Below, in pieces: positions 36,771 to 48,080 of a stretch of 64,000 bases of DNA. Every line of letters begins with the position of its first letter. Within the stretch, counting starts at the first letter, position 1. This stretch comes from Callipepla californica brunnescens (lineage: Eukaryota; Chordata; Aves; Galliformes; Odontophoridae). The position numbers and the translations under genes were made by a program. The stretch is taken from positions 34,229,502 to 34,293,501 of the forward strand of contig JALIRH010000004.1 of the NCBI GenBank assembly GCA_023055505.1. Reading direction: 5' to 3'. The notes beneath the pieces were generated by a model. It was not told the origin of the DNA. It saw only the letters and a list, made by a program, of their open reading frames with translations, and made no database searches.

Positions 36771-39700
36771 ATTCAGGTTTCACCCCAGTCTCTCTTCTTT
36801 GAAGCCTCTGCATTGGGTCCATAGGTAACTGAACATGGATCCAGCACTGACATGGTGTAGATTGAACAAAACTGGCCAGTATTCCCTACCTGATACCTCT
36901 TATTGCTTTGGTTATAGTACTGAATGAAAGTCTTAAAAACCATCAAGCCTACACTCCACATCACAGAAAAGTCACTTCCACACATACAGAAACATAACCT
37001 CTATCCTCACACACCCATGAATGTATCGCCGATACCTTTCCAAGAAGCTTTATGGGTTTTACCGCCAAGATCACCTTCATAAAAATGGCTGTATTTTATA
37101 AGTGTTCAGACAAGTTCAACAACACGTTTTGGAATATGTTTCCTTCTCATTAAAGGACAGGACATGCTTTCCTGCTGCCATAAATTTGTCATTGTCTACA
37201 CAAGCAACAGCAAAATGCTATTGTTTTCTGTACAAAATGTTTTACATTCATTTTATACAGTGCTAAATAATGATAGTAAGCACAGAACAACATAGAACAA
37301 TAGTCCAGAATGGCTATTTACCTTGCTCAAAAAGAAAAAGTACTGGAAGCTTCCCATACTAGTGCTGAGGCACAGTATTAGAGCCTCTATTACATAGACT
37401 AGCTTTCCAGAATACTTTCAGGCACCTATTTGGCAAGCTATTGCTCAATAATTATGTCATACTAAAGCACCTTGGGTAATTTGGCTTAGCGCCCTCAAAC
37501 AGTGAGAGTAAGAGATAAAAGCTAATCCAACCTCACAGTAGACGAGACTAATGATAAAACAGGTTGCTAACAAGATAGCAGACTTTCTGCTTGGACACAA
37601 TACAACCGACAGGTACCTGATAATTTCACATATCTGCTTTCTTTCTCATCTTTCATCAACCATAGAAAATGTATAAAGCTTAATTTCAAACCTTTCCTAT
37701 AAGAACTTTCAATCTTGTCAGGAAAAAAACTGAAGACCTTGTGTGTCCATCATACACATACAGAACATATTTTTTTCTCTAAGCCTATTTCTTTTTGAAA
37801 TATTTCCCTTGCTTACTGACTGAAATTTTTCAGGGGAACTTTAAGTATTTACAAAATGCAGTTCTGTCCTAATACTCATTGAGGCTGAACCATCTTTAAG
37901 TTTTGGGCAGAGTAAAGCATTCATGTTGCCAAGAAAGAAATTAAGTTATTGTGTAATTTTTTCTTGTGGAAAATCCTTGTGGATTTCCCATTTAAAGCAG
38001 CCAATTTTATAAAATTTCCTTTATACTGTCTGATGAACAGGCATCTATGAATAACAAGATATTACACTAAGGCAAAATAATAGAAATTTGAAGGGAATAA
38101 GAAAATGAACATTAAACGGAACTTTAGGTATACAAAGAGGCATTACCTAATTGAATAACTAAGTCAGACTCCCTCCTCCAAGCTAAAGGTATGTTTTAAC
38201 AGCTGTGCTAACCATTTGGCTAGCATTTCCCAGATAAACAGTTGAGATGTCATCTATATAACAGGGAAGAAAAGACAGAAATAAAAGACTAGCTACTCTG
38301 AGTTTTACAAAGGATATGGAGATTTATGAAGTTTCATATGTCTGAGAATATAATAAGGAAAAGATGCTGTGCTGGGTACAGCAGTGCATGCTTTCACTTG
38401 GGCTAATGTTCACAGCTCTACTCCTCTCCTGAGTAAAAGAACAGTGTAGCACAAAACAGAAGAGATTCAGAGAAAGGCAAGGAATACAAATTTATATTAG
38501 AGTGTGACTTACTGTTTGGCTTAAGAAAAAATAACCAAAACATAAACCAATATGTAAATTTCTATGTAGAAAAAGTAAGAACTGACATACAAAAGATAAA
38601 TTGGGATCATTGCTTTTTATACATTTTTGACATACAAGAGCAGGAGATGAGAATGACACCTGAGCAGCTATTTCAAACATTAAAATGGGGTTTAATTTTA
38701 GAATTCTCTACTTCAAGAAATATCTAGGTCTCAAAATTCTGGATCAGCCTCTCATAGAGATAAGGAGACATCAGTGATCATATTAGATATGACAAAACTA
38801 ATTACATCTGAAAATAATGAAAATTCCAGAAGAAATTATTGCACCTTCCCCTGAAGCATCTGATACAGTCAGAGGCAGGACACTGGATTAAATAAACCAA
38901 GGAGTTTGGCTATGTCGCTACTTTTATAATATCAGATCTTAAAAATTCAGTGATATACCACATTTAGGTATGAGGATGTATAACAGTCTTTCACACTGAA
39001 CAATGAGTTACAGTAACATTAATGAATGGAAGGACAGAATGATTATTATTATTGGCCTTAGACACCACTTATATCACTTGTATACATACATATGCATACA
39101 TACAAATATACAATGTACATTTATGTGCATACATAAATATATGCATAAACACACACATACTCTTTCTGAGAAGCGAGGTTCACCAGAAGGCCTGAAGAGC
39201 ATTCTGTATACCCTTCTTCTGATACACTTAGCCGGATTATATAAGCATGATAACTATATCACATTAAAATATCTTTTCCAGAATAAAATATTAGAAAGGG
39301 TAGTTTGAACCAGCATATGGTAGAAATCGCAAACATTACTGTCATTATTTTTGATCTGCACTTGAAAATACATTTCCAAAGGCTAACTTGACTGAAAGCC
39401 AAGCAAAAAGAAATACACAATATTAAAGGGACATTCTAAAAATTAAAATATGTGTACATTTTTTTGTCCTTCCGTGTGTTAGTACTAATATATCTTATGA
39501 TAGTTGACAGGATGAGAAATTAAAGGAACTAATTTGATTTTTGCCAGTTTACCCTGTTTGTTTGTTTTCTATTTCTGTCAAAACTGAGAAAATACTTGAT
39601 AGACTGTCTCCTCCTATGAGCTTTCATGTCTGAGCTCTTACAGATTAGCTCATTGTAAACATGCACTTTTAAAAGGCTTGATTAAAACATTTTAGATTTT

Positions 39701-40129
39701 AATATATCTAAACTTAATGTCTACTCTAAATTAACATCATCTCTTAAAACATAATTAAAAATATTCCTCAAACCCATTCCTAGGAAATTGCTGTCATCTT
39801 TCACACTTACGTTTATTCACACTGTTTGTTGTTTGTGTTTTTCTGAGAAAGCTCTTGATAGCACGAGTGAAACAAACACAGACTACTGTCTCATCCAAGA
39901 GCAGAAGTGCAGTTCATAAATTTTGAGGCTGCAAACTACTTAAGTTTCACCTATACCTATCTAGCTACAAACTAGTTGTTAAGTATCTAAGAGCAAAAAT
40001 TAGCATGACTACATTTAACAGGTTAAGGGACACAATAGGTTTCAATTTCAGTGAGGTAAAGTATGTTGTATATAAGATCCCCCATCCCCAAAATGCATCT
40101 GTATGTTCATAATGTCAAATAAAAATAAA

Positions 40130-40151
40130 ACAAACAAACAAACAAACAAAA
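40130..40151. repeat. (CAAA)n repeat in the DIO2 3' UTR
   Basis: About five CAAA units followed by related AT-rich units. In the mRNA sense this is a TTTG run. Confidence 0.85.
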
Positions 40152-41107
40152 TAAAACAAACAGAGAGAGAAGGTATTTTTAACAAATCTAAAAATGAAGC
40201 GACCTTGAAATTTAGTTCTAGACAGAAGGAGTTCAAAGGGGAATGGAAGGAGAGAAGAGAACAAGAGAATATTGATAAATGCATGGTGCTGCCAGCTCTG
40301 AGAACCAGGAGCTGGCATTAGCTGAGTTTTGTCTCTTGATACCAGTACTAGATGATTCTTGCTGTGTTGTTACAAATAGTCCAAGTTTTTAGCTTTCAAA
40401 GTGGATCATGACTGGCTTATTTGATCACCTTTCTCTTTTTGGTACAACTTCAAAGATTTTCATATCTTTCTCAACAGGCATAGGCCTACCTATTGGATGC
40501 AAATATATAGATAGTATCATTAATATGCTGTGCAGAGATGCCCATAGAGAGTACAAATACCAGCATACAATGTTTCATCTTGATCTGAGCAGTCCTGTGC
40601 ATGCACGATGCATTGCATGATAGTTCCTGTAGCCTCTAAACAAGAAAATCTTCACTAACAAAGGAGGAACACCGCACTTGTCTGCATTTCTATGCAAAGA
40701 CATTGCAAGACCCTGGCTGGTTCAAAATTGCTTGCACTGGCCTCAGGAAAGTAAAGAAGTGCTACTGATGAAATGCACAGCATTGCCTTTCCATGGATTG
40801 TCTTCCAGGCAGCGAGACTTCCAGCTCACTTCAGCATTGAAACTTCATGAGAAGGTTCTTCCAGGAGACAGTCTTACCTCATTTCTCTTCCTGCACAACA
40901 GCAGCGCCTTTTCTCCAGAGACCTCTCACCTTTTCTGTCCCATAGGGAGTGCAGGAGTGGGATTCTTTTCTTACAGTAATGTTTATGTGAGTTGGTTCTT
41001 CATTTTCTTTTCGTGGTTTGACCTTGTTACCAATTGTGTTCTCCTGCAATCATCTGAAAGGCCTTATTCAAACCAGCATGTTTTCCTTAATTCCCTTTTA
41101 CATCATC

Positions 41108-41155
41108 TTAAAGGGACCTATCTGTTGACATATCTTCTGTAGAGAATGGATTTCA
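41108..41155 (-). other. DIO2: Second in-frame UGA of DIO2 and 14-codon readthrough tail
   Basis: After residue 264 (NFSKR) a second UGA occurs (41153-41155). If read as Sec265, the frame would continue for 14 more codons (NPFSTEDMSTDRSL) to TAA at 41108-41110. Vertebrate DIO2 genes are known to carry such a penultimate UGA close to the C-terminus. Whether it inserts Sec or terminates cannot be told from sequence, and I take termination as the default. The tail is short and lies outside the catalytic fold. Confidence 0.7.
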
Positions 41156-41725
41156 TCTTTTGCTGAAGTTTTGTTCCAACCAAAGACGAACCTCCTGAAG
41201 ATTGTAGAAAAAGGGGCCTTTGCCTCCCAGGTAGGCGATTTTTTGTCTCTGCACAATGCATACTCGCTCAAATGAAACCCCATAGGCCACATTGGCATTG
41301 TTGTCCATGCAGTCAGCCACCACTTGGCACTGAGGTGGCAAGGAGAAGCGTTCCAGGAGCTGGTGAGCAGCTGCACATCGATCTTCCTGATTCCTGTGCT
41401 TCTTAACTTCAAAGGAAGAGGGGGAGATACCAGGAGCAGCCCAGCCATCTGATGGGTGAGCCTCATCAATGTAGACCAACAGAAAGTCAGCCACACCAGA
41501 GAACTCTTCCACCAGCTTGCTGAAGGCAGACAGCTGGCTTGTGAATGGTGGTCAGGTAGCTGAGCCAAAATTAACCACCAGTGGCCGCTCAGAGTTGGCA
41601 AAATCCAGAAGGTGGCACTTGGTTCCACACTTGCCACCAACATTCTTCTGGCTGGTACTGTTGCCATCATTGTCCTTGGCTATGTGGATTACACTGGAGT
41701 TTGGAGCTTCTCCTCCAAGTTTGAC
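41153..41725 (-). CDS. DIO2: DIO2 coding exon 2, selenocysteine catalytic domain
   Basis: Encodes residues 75-264, the thioredoxin-fold catalytic part of type 2 deiodinase. The exon follows a TTCTCAG acceptor and begins VKLGGEAPNSS. Residues 126-135 read NFGSAT-Sec-PPF, with Sec132 encoded by TGA at 41552-41554. The active-site helpers follow in the conserved segment VYIDEAHPSDGW (Glu162, His164) and at His184 in FEVKKHRNQ. The C-terminal part holds MDNNANVAYG and QRQKIAYLGGKGPF, with Lys236 and Lys243 at the positions of the known ubiquitination sites that control turnover of the enzyme. The frame stops at TGA (41153-41155) after NFSKR. Apart from the Sec codon there is no frameshift or internal stop. 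An annotator treating UGA only as stop would split this exon into two false frames. Confidence 0.97.
41552..41554 (-). other. DIO2: In-frame UGA selenocysteine codon (Sec132) of DIO2
   Basis: TGA lies between the codons for GSAT and PPFTSQL, the invariant active-site motif of deiodinases in which selenocysteine is the catalytic nucleophile. Homology continues without shift on both sides, and a matching SECIS element is present in the 3' UTR. Both support recoding rather than termination. Confidence 0.97.
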
Positions 41726-44700
41726 CTGAGAACAAAACAAAGAATATTGTAGAAAGTTAGCGTGACCTCTTACCCAGTATCTTTTATGGTTATTGCATTC
41801 GAATCAATAACTACATATTCAAATAGTACCACAATTGCCCAAAGGGACAGTAGCATAGGGTTTCAAGATTTTTCAAATCTTTAGAAGCATCAGCATCAGA
41901 AAGTTCATCTAGTCCATCCCCACTCACAGTAAAGGAAAATGTGGCATTTCTGACATGCATTCCATATCATTATTGTTAGAAAACTGGTTCTAGGACCTGT
42001 TTTGTCCTGTCTACCATACACATAACCCTGTCAGTTCTTTCATGTTTGCAGACTCTAACTTGCTTTCAGGTAGACTACCTTCTGTCTCTTCTAACTTTTT
42101 TCTGTGACAATTACTTCATTAGTTCCACAAGTTACACCTGTTTATACATTCCAGATATTTGCTTTTTCCATCATAATTGCTTTGGAAAAACAGTAAACTA
42201 TTTACTAGGAGTTAGTTAATGAGCTGTTGTAATGCCTAGGTTTCTTTTTTCACCTTTCTAGGTTTTCCTCATCATGAATTTGTGTACAGGCCTGAATCTA
42301 GGCCTTTGCACTCATCTCCATTGAGGAGCATCCTGTATTTCCAAACCACTTTTCCAATTCTTCAAAATTATTCTGCATTGAATTTCTGATCTTCATAACA
42401 CACATAGAGCCTCTCAATTTTGAGAAGTTTGAAGATTTTATATATAAATGTTCTCTTCCATCTTGCAGTCCAGGAGTGAAAACACTCAAAGTAACAAACA
42501 CAAGAGAGATCTCTGCAGACACACACTGAACACATCATTCTGTTTTGACAGTGGACCATTGATGACAGTGCTCTTCAAATCACTCAATTAGTGATCAAGT
42601 AATTAATTTCCTTCTATTGCAGTGGCTCTCTAGAAGACTGGATGAAAACAGCAAGAGAAGGAGAAAGTTTTATGCAGCTCAAGTAGGATGAAGTAAAAAT
42701 AAGCTGCCCCAGACCTAGCCCCAGAAGTAATTCAGATCCAATAGGAAGTTTTGAAGTCCAGTAGACATTTGTCTGAGACTCCCTTCCTACAGAAAGAAGA
42801 CAGAATATTATCTCTCAGTTGGGACTGCCAGAATAAGGTGGTGCCTGCAGAGGGCTCCAAGATCCTTAGCTGATAGCTGCTGTAGAATCACAAAATCTCA
42901 CTATGTAAGACAATTAGTTTTAATGAGTTCTGCCACAGCAATTCTTACGCATCTGCCTTTAACATCACGCTCTAGTATGACTACGCAATTATCCTTTGTT
43001 ATTTTTCTGTCTTTCTCTTTTCCTCCTGTTTATTTGATTATGTTTAGGAGTGTTGCTTTGAAGGATACATACAGGCCAAATTCTGAAGTTCTTCATACTT
43101 AATTTGCTTTCTTCTGAAGTTACACTCCAAATAAAACCAATAGAAGTTAACTGAGAACTGTATAAAAAGTGAATAAATTACTGATTTAGACCACATTTTT
43201 AATCTGCGTTACACTGTAGGGTATTCTGATGAGTCAGAAACACTTTAGAAGCTGAGTTAACAGAGGTATTTGCTACTCCATACAGATATGGAAGCAAGTA
43301 CCTTGTAGATACTGGATCCTTCATTTTCCCTGAGAATCCTGACTAACGTGGACAAATCTACAGTTATTTATGACTCCACATTATTTCATCAGAATGGCAA
43401 CAGAATCAGATTCTAACCAAATCAGATTTTGTAAGACTCTCCTTTCATTGATGATAGACTTTATAGTTGCATGGGAAAGACCCACAGTATGTTGGTGCAG
43501 GATACAAACATTTCAACTATTTTCTATGGAGCAAATGGAGACACAGATGTGATGCCATGTACTCAAAGTGCAGCAAGAAAATGGAAATAAAAGTACTCAA
43601 GACCCTTGAATCTCTCCAGGCCAAGCACGTATTGATGATACCCCTGGAAACAGATGTGCAGTTGCTCTGCAGCCAAGGGAAGTAAGCGCTGCCCTGTGAA
43701 CCTTGTATGCACAGCACTCACCATCTGCTAAAGAACTGATAACAGTTAAAAAAAGAAAAGCCTCTCGTTTGCCTTTGGAAACAAGCAAATTTTGAAATAA
43801 ATGAGTTTAAGATCTGTTGTGTGAGTGGGCTCTCCATTGAACCTGAGGAAGGAAAAAGGCAATATCTCAGTTCTTCTCAATAGAAGAAATTATGGAAAAA
43901 GGCAGGTTGAGACACTCAGACTGTACAGTTTGTCTTTGTTACAAGAGGCTCAATTGCAGCATTTAAGAGGAGCTACACTTAATTTGTTGCTGGTGGTAAA
44001 TACTCTTCTGCAGAGCTGTTGAACGTTTTGTTTCTCTCTACCATTACAAGCAGTAAGATTGACAGAAGTCTACATGGTAAAGATCAAATATAAGCAAAAA
44101 ATGCAAAGGACAAGATCATCAGTAAGTGATCTATCATTCTAAGGTCTGCATTCATCCACAAGCCAGCTAGACATCTCCACAGTTTAAGCTGACAGTTTCC
44201 AAAAAAACATAATATCTGCACAAACTCTAGATTCCCCTTACCTAGAAATATTAACCATTCTTTCACTACCAAGAAATTGATTTTCCAGAACTAAATTGCC
44301 CGAAATCCATCTTTTGGGCAAAGTATGACATGTAAATATCTGTGCTGCTGCACCCACTCACTGAATGGGACCTCAGTATTTAAGGGCATGTGCTCAATCA
44401 GTCAAGAATAAGAAGTAATTACATGTGATTTGATTCATAAATCACAATTGAGCAACACACTTTGAATTCCTGTTACATGCCAGCACATTTCAAAGGAGAA
44501 GAAAATAAAGGTAAAAAGGACAGAAGCAAGTAGAACTGAGCAGTGAAAAGTGCTGCTCACTAGAATTTTGAGCAAAACTGTTTCTCAGACTCTTCGGTTA
44601 CTATTTTAACAACACTATTATTACCAAAAATACTCTAACCGACTCTAAAATCTTTAACTGAGAAACCACAGTCTTTTCCTTAATCATATTTATGCAGAGA

Positions 44701-44999
44701 GGCTAAATATTGTAAGCTCCTCATTACCAACTCTTTGCTCAGGTCTCCCAAATGCTTCCTTTCCTAGGCAAGTTTGCAAACCATGAAAGAACAGACTAAC
44801 AAAACAACTCCCATTGAACATCAGTGTAAGAATACCCTTTAACTACTATTTAACAGTGATTCCACTAGCTGCAATTCACTTCAATATACTCCAGTGATGC
44901 ATGCTTGTGTTACGCCTACCTTATTTCTTACTGACCCCAAAATAGGTGGATATAGGAAATAAGGTACAGATATATCATCTGCCACCTTACAGCAGTTTC

Positions 45000-45320
45000 T
45001 CTTCATTTCCCACAGCCACAAAGCGAGTCTCATGGCCGTAGGTTACCTATCGTGTTAATTTTTGTTTCTAGGAGTGCTTTTGTTGTTGTTTTTTTTTTTC
45101 CCCCTTAATGAGACATCCTTGCCAAGAGGGTATTCACAAGGCATTTTCTGCTCTTGTAGAGGAGTAATTAGGTCGGTGCCTTGTTCCACGCCAGTGTCAG
45201 GCACTCCAAAAAACAGCCCTGCCCAGTCGTTAATGCTCAAACACAAGCAGCGGTATCTCCACTAATTGGTCTTGATGAAGCGCTGACGTTCCCAAAGGGA
45301 CTCTTTATTTCACCAGGCTC
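45000..45320. other. Candidate non-coding element in DIO2 intron
   Basis: This part of the intron stands out by its CpG-containing, non-repetitive text (for example GGCCGTAGGTTACCTATCGT, AGCGCTGACGTTCCCAAAGG, CTCGGGAACCGATTGACACA) within AT-rich flanks. No splice-bounded frame or repeat explains it. Whether it is a conserved enhancer is only a guess from composition. Confidence 0.3.
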
Positions 45321-46654
45321 GGGAACCGATTGACACAGGATGACAATATCATCCTTGCTGATCATCTGCATTCTGGGCTTGGCTGTCTTCTTTGTTGTTA
45401 TTTATTGAAAGAAAAAATAGCTCTTGGAAAAGAAAATCAACACAATGAGAAAACAAACAAAAAAGCCATGTATTCAGCCAAACCGCTTTTGAAATCTTAC
45501 ACAAAGGCAGGCAAAATATATATTCTGAGAAACAAACTAGCAGAATATCCCTCACACGCAATCCAGCATTTCTCTAATCACGTACTTATGTGTGTGATGA
45601 TTCAAGCATTGAGCTGGAGCATTCTGGACAGCAGACAGAGGTGGAAACCAAGGCCACCTGTTCCTGTAAAACACGTGTGATAAGCCAAGCACACGTGGAA
45701 GCCAGCCTGCCCCTAAAGAAGTGACTCCCATTGTTAGGGTGAATTTTGTGTTTGCTTGAGAGCCTTGGTACTGCATCTCCTCCTCCGACTGCAGAGTGGG
45801 TAAAAGGGAGAAAGACTGTTGATGTTTAACATGCAGACTGAAAAATGAAGGAGACTTAGGTGCAAGAAAGAAAGCTCTATTCATAAACTACAGGCTAGAA
45901 ATAGAGCATACTGCTGACTTTGTTGTTCAAGCTCCACAAAAACAAGAAAAGACCCATGAACAGAACATCACCTCCTCATTTACCTTTTCTTTTATGTTGT
46001 TCTGCTTTTATCAGTTTTAGCATAATTCTCTTGGGATTCTGTGCACTGGAATGTAGCTTTCATTCCCTGCATGCGGGATTTTCAAACAGTTTGGCAGACC
46101 CATTAGACTGTGTCAAACCCCTAAAAAAAATAGGTGTTGCCAGACAATTAGCAGTCTGTGATATTAGCCATTTAAATACAGACATGCTGTGCTTGGGACT
46201 GGAGTCCAGCAGTTGGTTATGAACTGAATCCCTGGAGCTTTTTGCTCTTTTTCATGTTCCATGCTTCCCTTTGATATGATTCCATTCAGCTAAGCATAAC
46301 CTCCAAATAGCCTGACATTTCTCAGTGCTTCATCCAAATCATATTCAGTCTCTGGCTGCAGAAGTATACATATTATTATTTTTGTTTTCTCTTCTTACAT
46401 GTCTCAGATTTCTGCAGTGGATAAAATTTACAGGAGGTTCTTGTTTAGAGTAGTGTAGAGGAATGGTCAGTCTTCATTTATCATGGGAAGGTGGCAGTCT
46501 GCTTTAGGAAACTTGTGCACCTGAACTGGGGAGCAGAGGTTGAAATTTACTAGAGTTCTTCCAGAGTCTTTAGGATCAGGTGTGTGAAGCTGAAGGACTT
46601 TAGTGGGAAACAAATTAAAAGGTCACAGTCCAGATAAAAATAACTAGACAACTT

Positions 46655-46714
46655 ATGGTTGGACTAGATGATCTTGTAGGTCCTTTCCAACCTTATGTAT
46701 CTATGAATCTATGA
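46655..46714 (+). mobile_element. CR1 3' terminus in DIO2 intron
   Basis: Sixty bases with GGTTGGACTAGATGATCTTG, GTCCTTTCCAACCT and two copies of ATCTATGA (46699-46714). Nearly identical to the 36040-36137 tail, so probably the same subfamily. It lies antisense to DIO2. Confidence 0.85.
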
Positions 46715-48029
46715 ACTTGCCCTCTTTATTTAAAAACTGCCAGTCCCAGAAATGAGTATGTATGGCAAAGGGAAAACATAAAGGAGCTTTTTTGCCTTAC
46801 ATTCTTCTAAAGAAAAGGAAAACTCTAGTTCCTCTGATCAGAGAGCCTAAAACAATCCTCCCTAGACCTTATGATCCACTAAAGGTGGGAGCATGGCCTA
46901 TAACATTGTGGCCTCTGGGACAATGTGTCCACCTGTGGCCATAGGCTGCCCTTACTGGCCCTATCTACAAATGCCAGAGGCCTGCACCGGCAGGCTGGTT
47001 AGTCAGCCCTGACTAGATAACAGACATACAGGGGTCATTTGACACTACTTTAAAGGACAATTCATCCTTCTTCCTCAGTTTCAGCACTGTGCGAACTCAC
47101 AGTAGCAATTTTGCTGCCAAGGCAGAGCTGAGTTGCAAGGACCAGGTGTGATTTTTTTCTAAATGATGCATACTAGCTAACTTTCATATAGATGTTATAG
47201 TCAAACTGGTGCTTCTAAAGAGTTTCACAAAAAAGTAAGCAGTCTTTTCAATCAGTTCAAGAGAAGATTCTTCCTACATAAAGTGAAAGCAGAAGACTGC
47301 ACAGATTTGGAAAATTAAGTTAGATGCTCAAAATAAAGTGGGTAGAACAAGACTCCATGCAGAACAAGTGTCACCGTATTTCTTCTAGCCCTTGTCTGCC
47401 TTGAATGTTTAAATTGCAAGCTCCTTGGGACAAACACTCTGCTGCTCTTGTTTAGAACATCATCTAGCACAATGAGTCCCTGAATGAGGTTGGCTCCTAC
47501 ACACTCTTATAATAAACATGATTATATACTAATAAAAATAATAATAATGACAATGACAAGCCCAAATCCTGGAGAATTTATATTCCAAACACCGCAGGAA
47601 AGATTTTAATTGTGGTTTTGTTTTTCTTTTCTTTCATGATTGTTTTTATTTGAAAATGTCAATGAAAACAATTCTGCTAACTCTGAAGATCATAAAGCCA
47701 ATAAAAGCTTTTAATACCACACAATGTCTAGTCCTAAACTGTGAAACTACACAACACTCACCCTTTAGGAGAGCATTTATTTCACAGTTTCGTTTTATGA
47801 CTGTCAACTGCAGAGAAAGACACTTCCTTACCTTAAAAAAATACATACGTTATGCTTTTCTTCAATTAAAAAAGATCACCAAAATGCAGAGATATTGAGC
47901 AGCAAGAGAACAGGTAAAAGGCACATGTTTCTGTTACCTCCACATCCTGCTTTGCAATAATGTTGCATAGCATGCACTTAACATCTCAAAAGTTGACTTT
48001 TCTATTCTGTCCTCTTTTGCATACTTAAA

Positions 48030-48080
48030 AGAAAAAACAAAAACAAAAAATAAAAATAAAAATAAAAACAATAAATGTAT
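48030..48080. repeat. A-rich (AAAAT)n/(AAAAC)n tract in DIO2 intron
   Basis: Units of AAAAAC and AAAAT in series. Low-complexity sequence. Confidence 0.85.

Larger units (their letters stand above)
36450..41152 (-). other. DIO2: DIO2 3' untranslated region
   Basis: About 4.7 kb of AT-rich sequence runs from the second UGA to the poly(A) signal, with no long homologous frame. Very long 3' UTRs with a distal SECIS are typical of vertebrate DIO2. Minor simple-sequence patches lie inside, such as a CAAA run near 40130-40151 and CATA-like repeats near 39080-39165. The extent is inferred from the SECIS and AATAAA positions. Confidence 0.8.

Noticed and set aside
40678..41142. 154-codon plus-strand frame next to DIO2 exon 2
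   Set aside because: It lies antisense to the DIO2 3' UTR and shows no protein family or splice-site support.
41098..41670. 190-codon open frame on the minus strand over DIO2 exon 2
   Set aside because: It is the wrong reading frame across the real exon. The deiodinase frame, read through the Sec UGA, explains the sequence.
41885..41945. Possible short old CR1 fragment near the exon 2 acceptor
   Set aside because: Only a few words (TTCATCTAGTCCATCCCC) resemble CR1; too weak to call.
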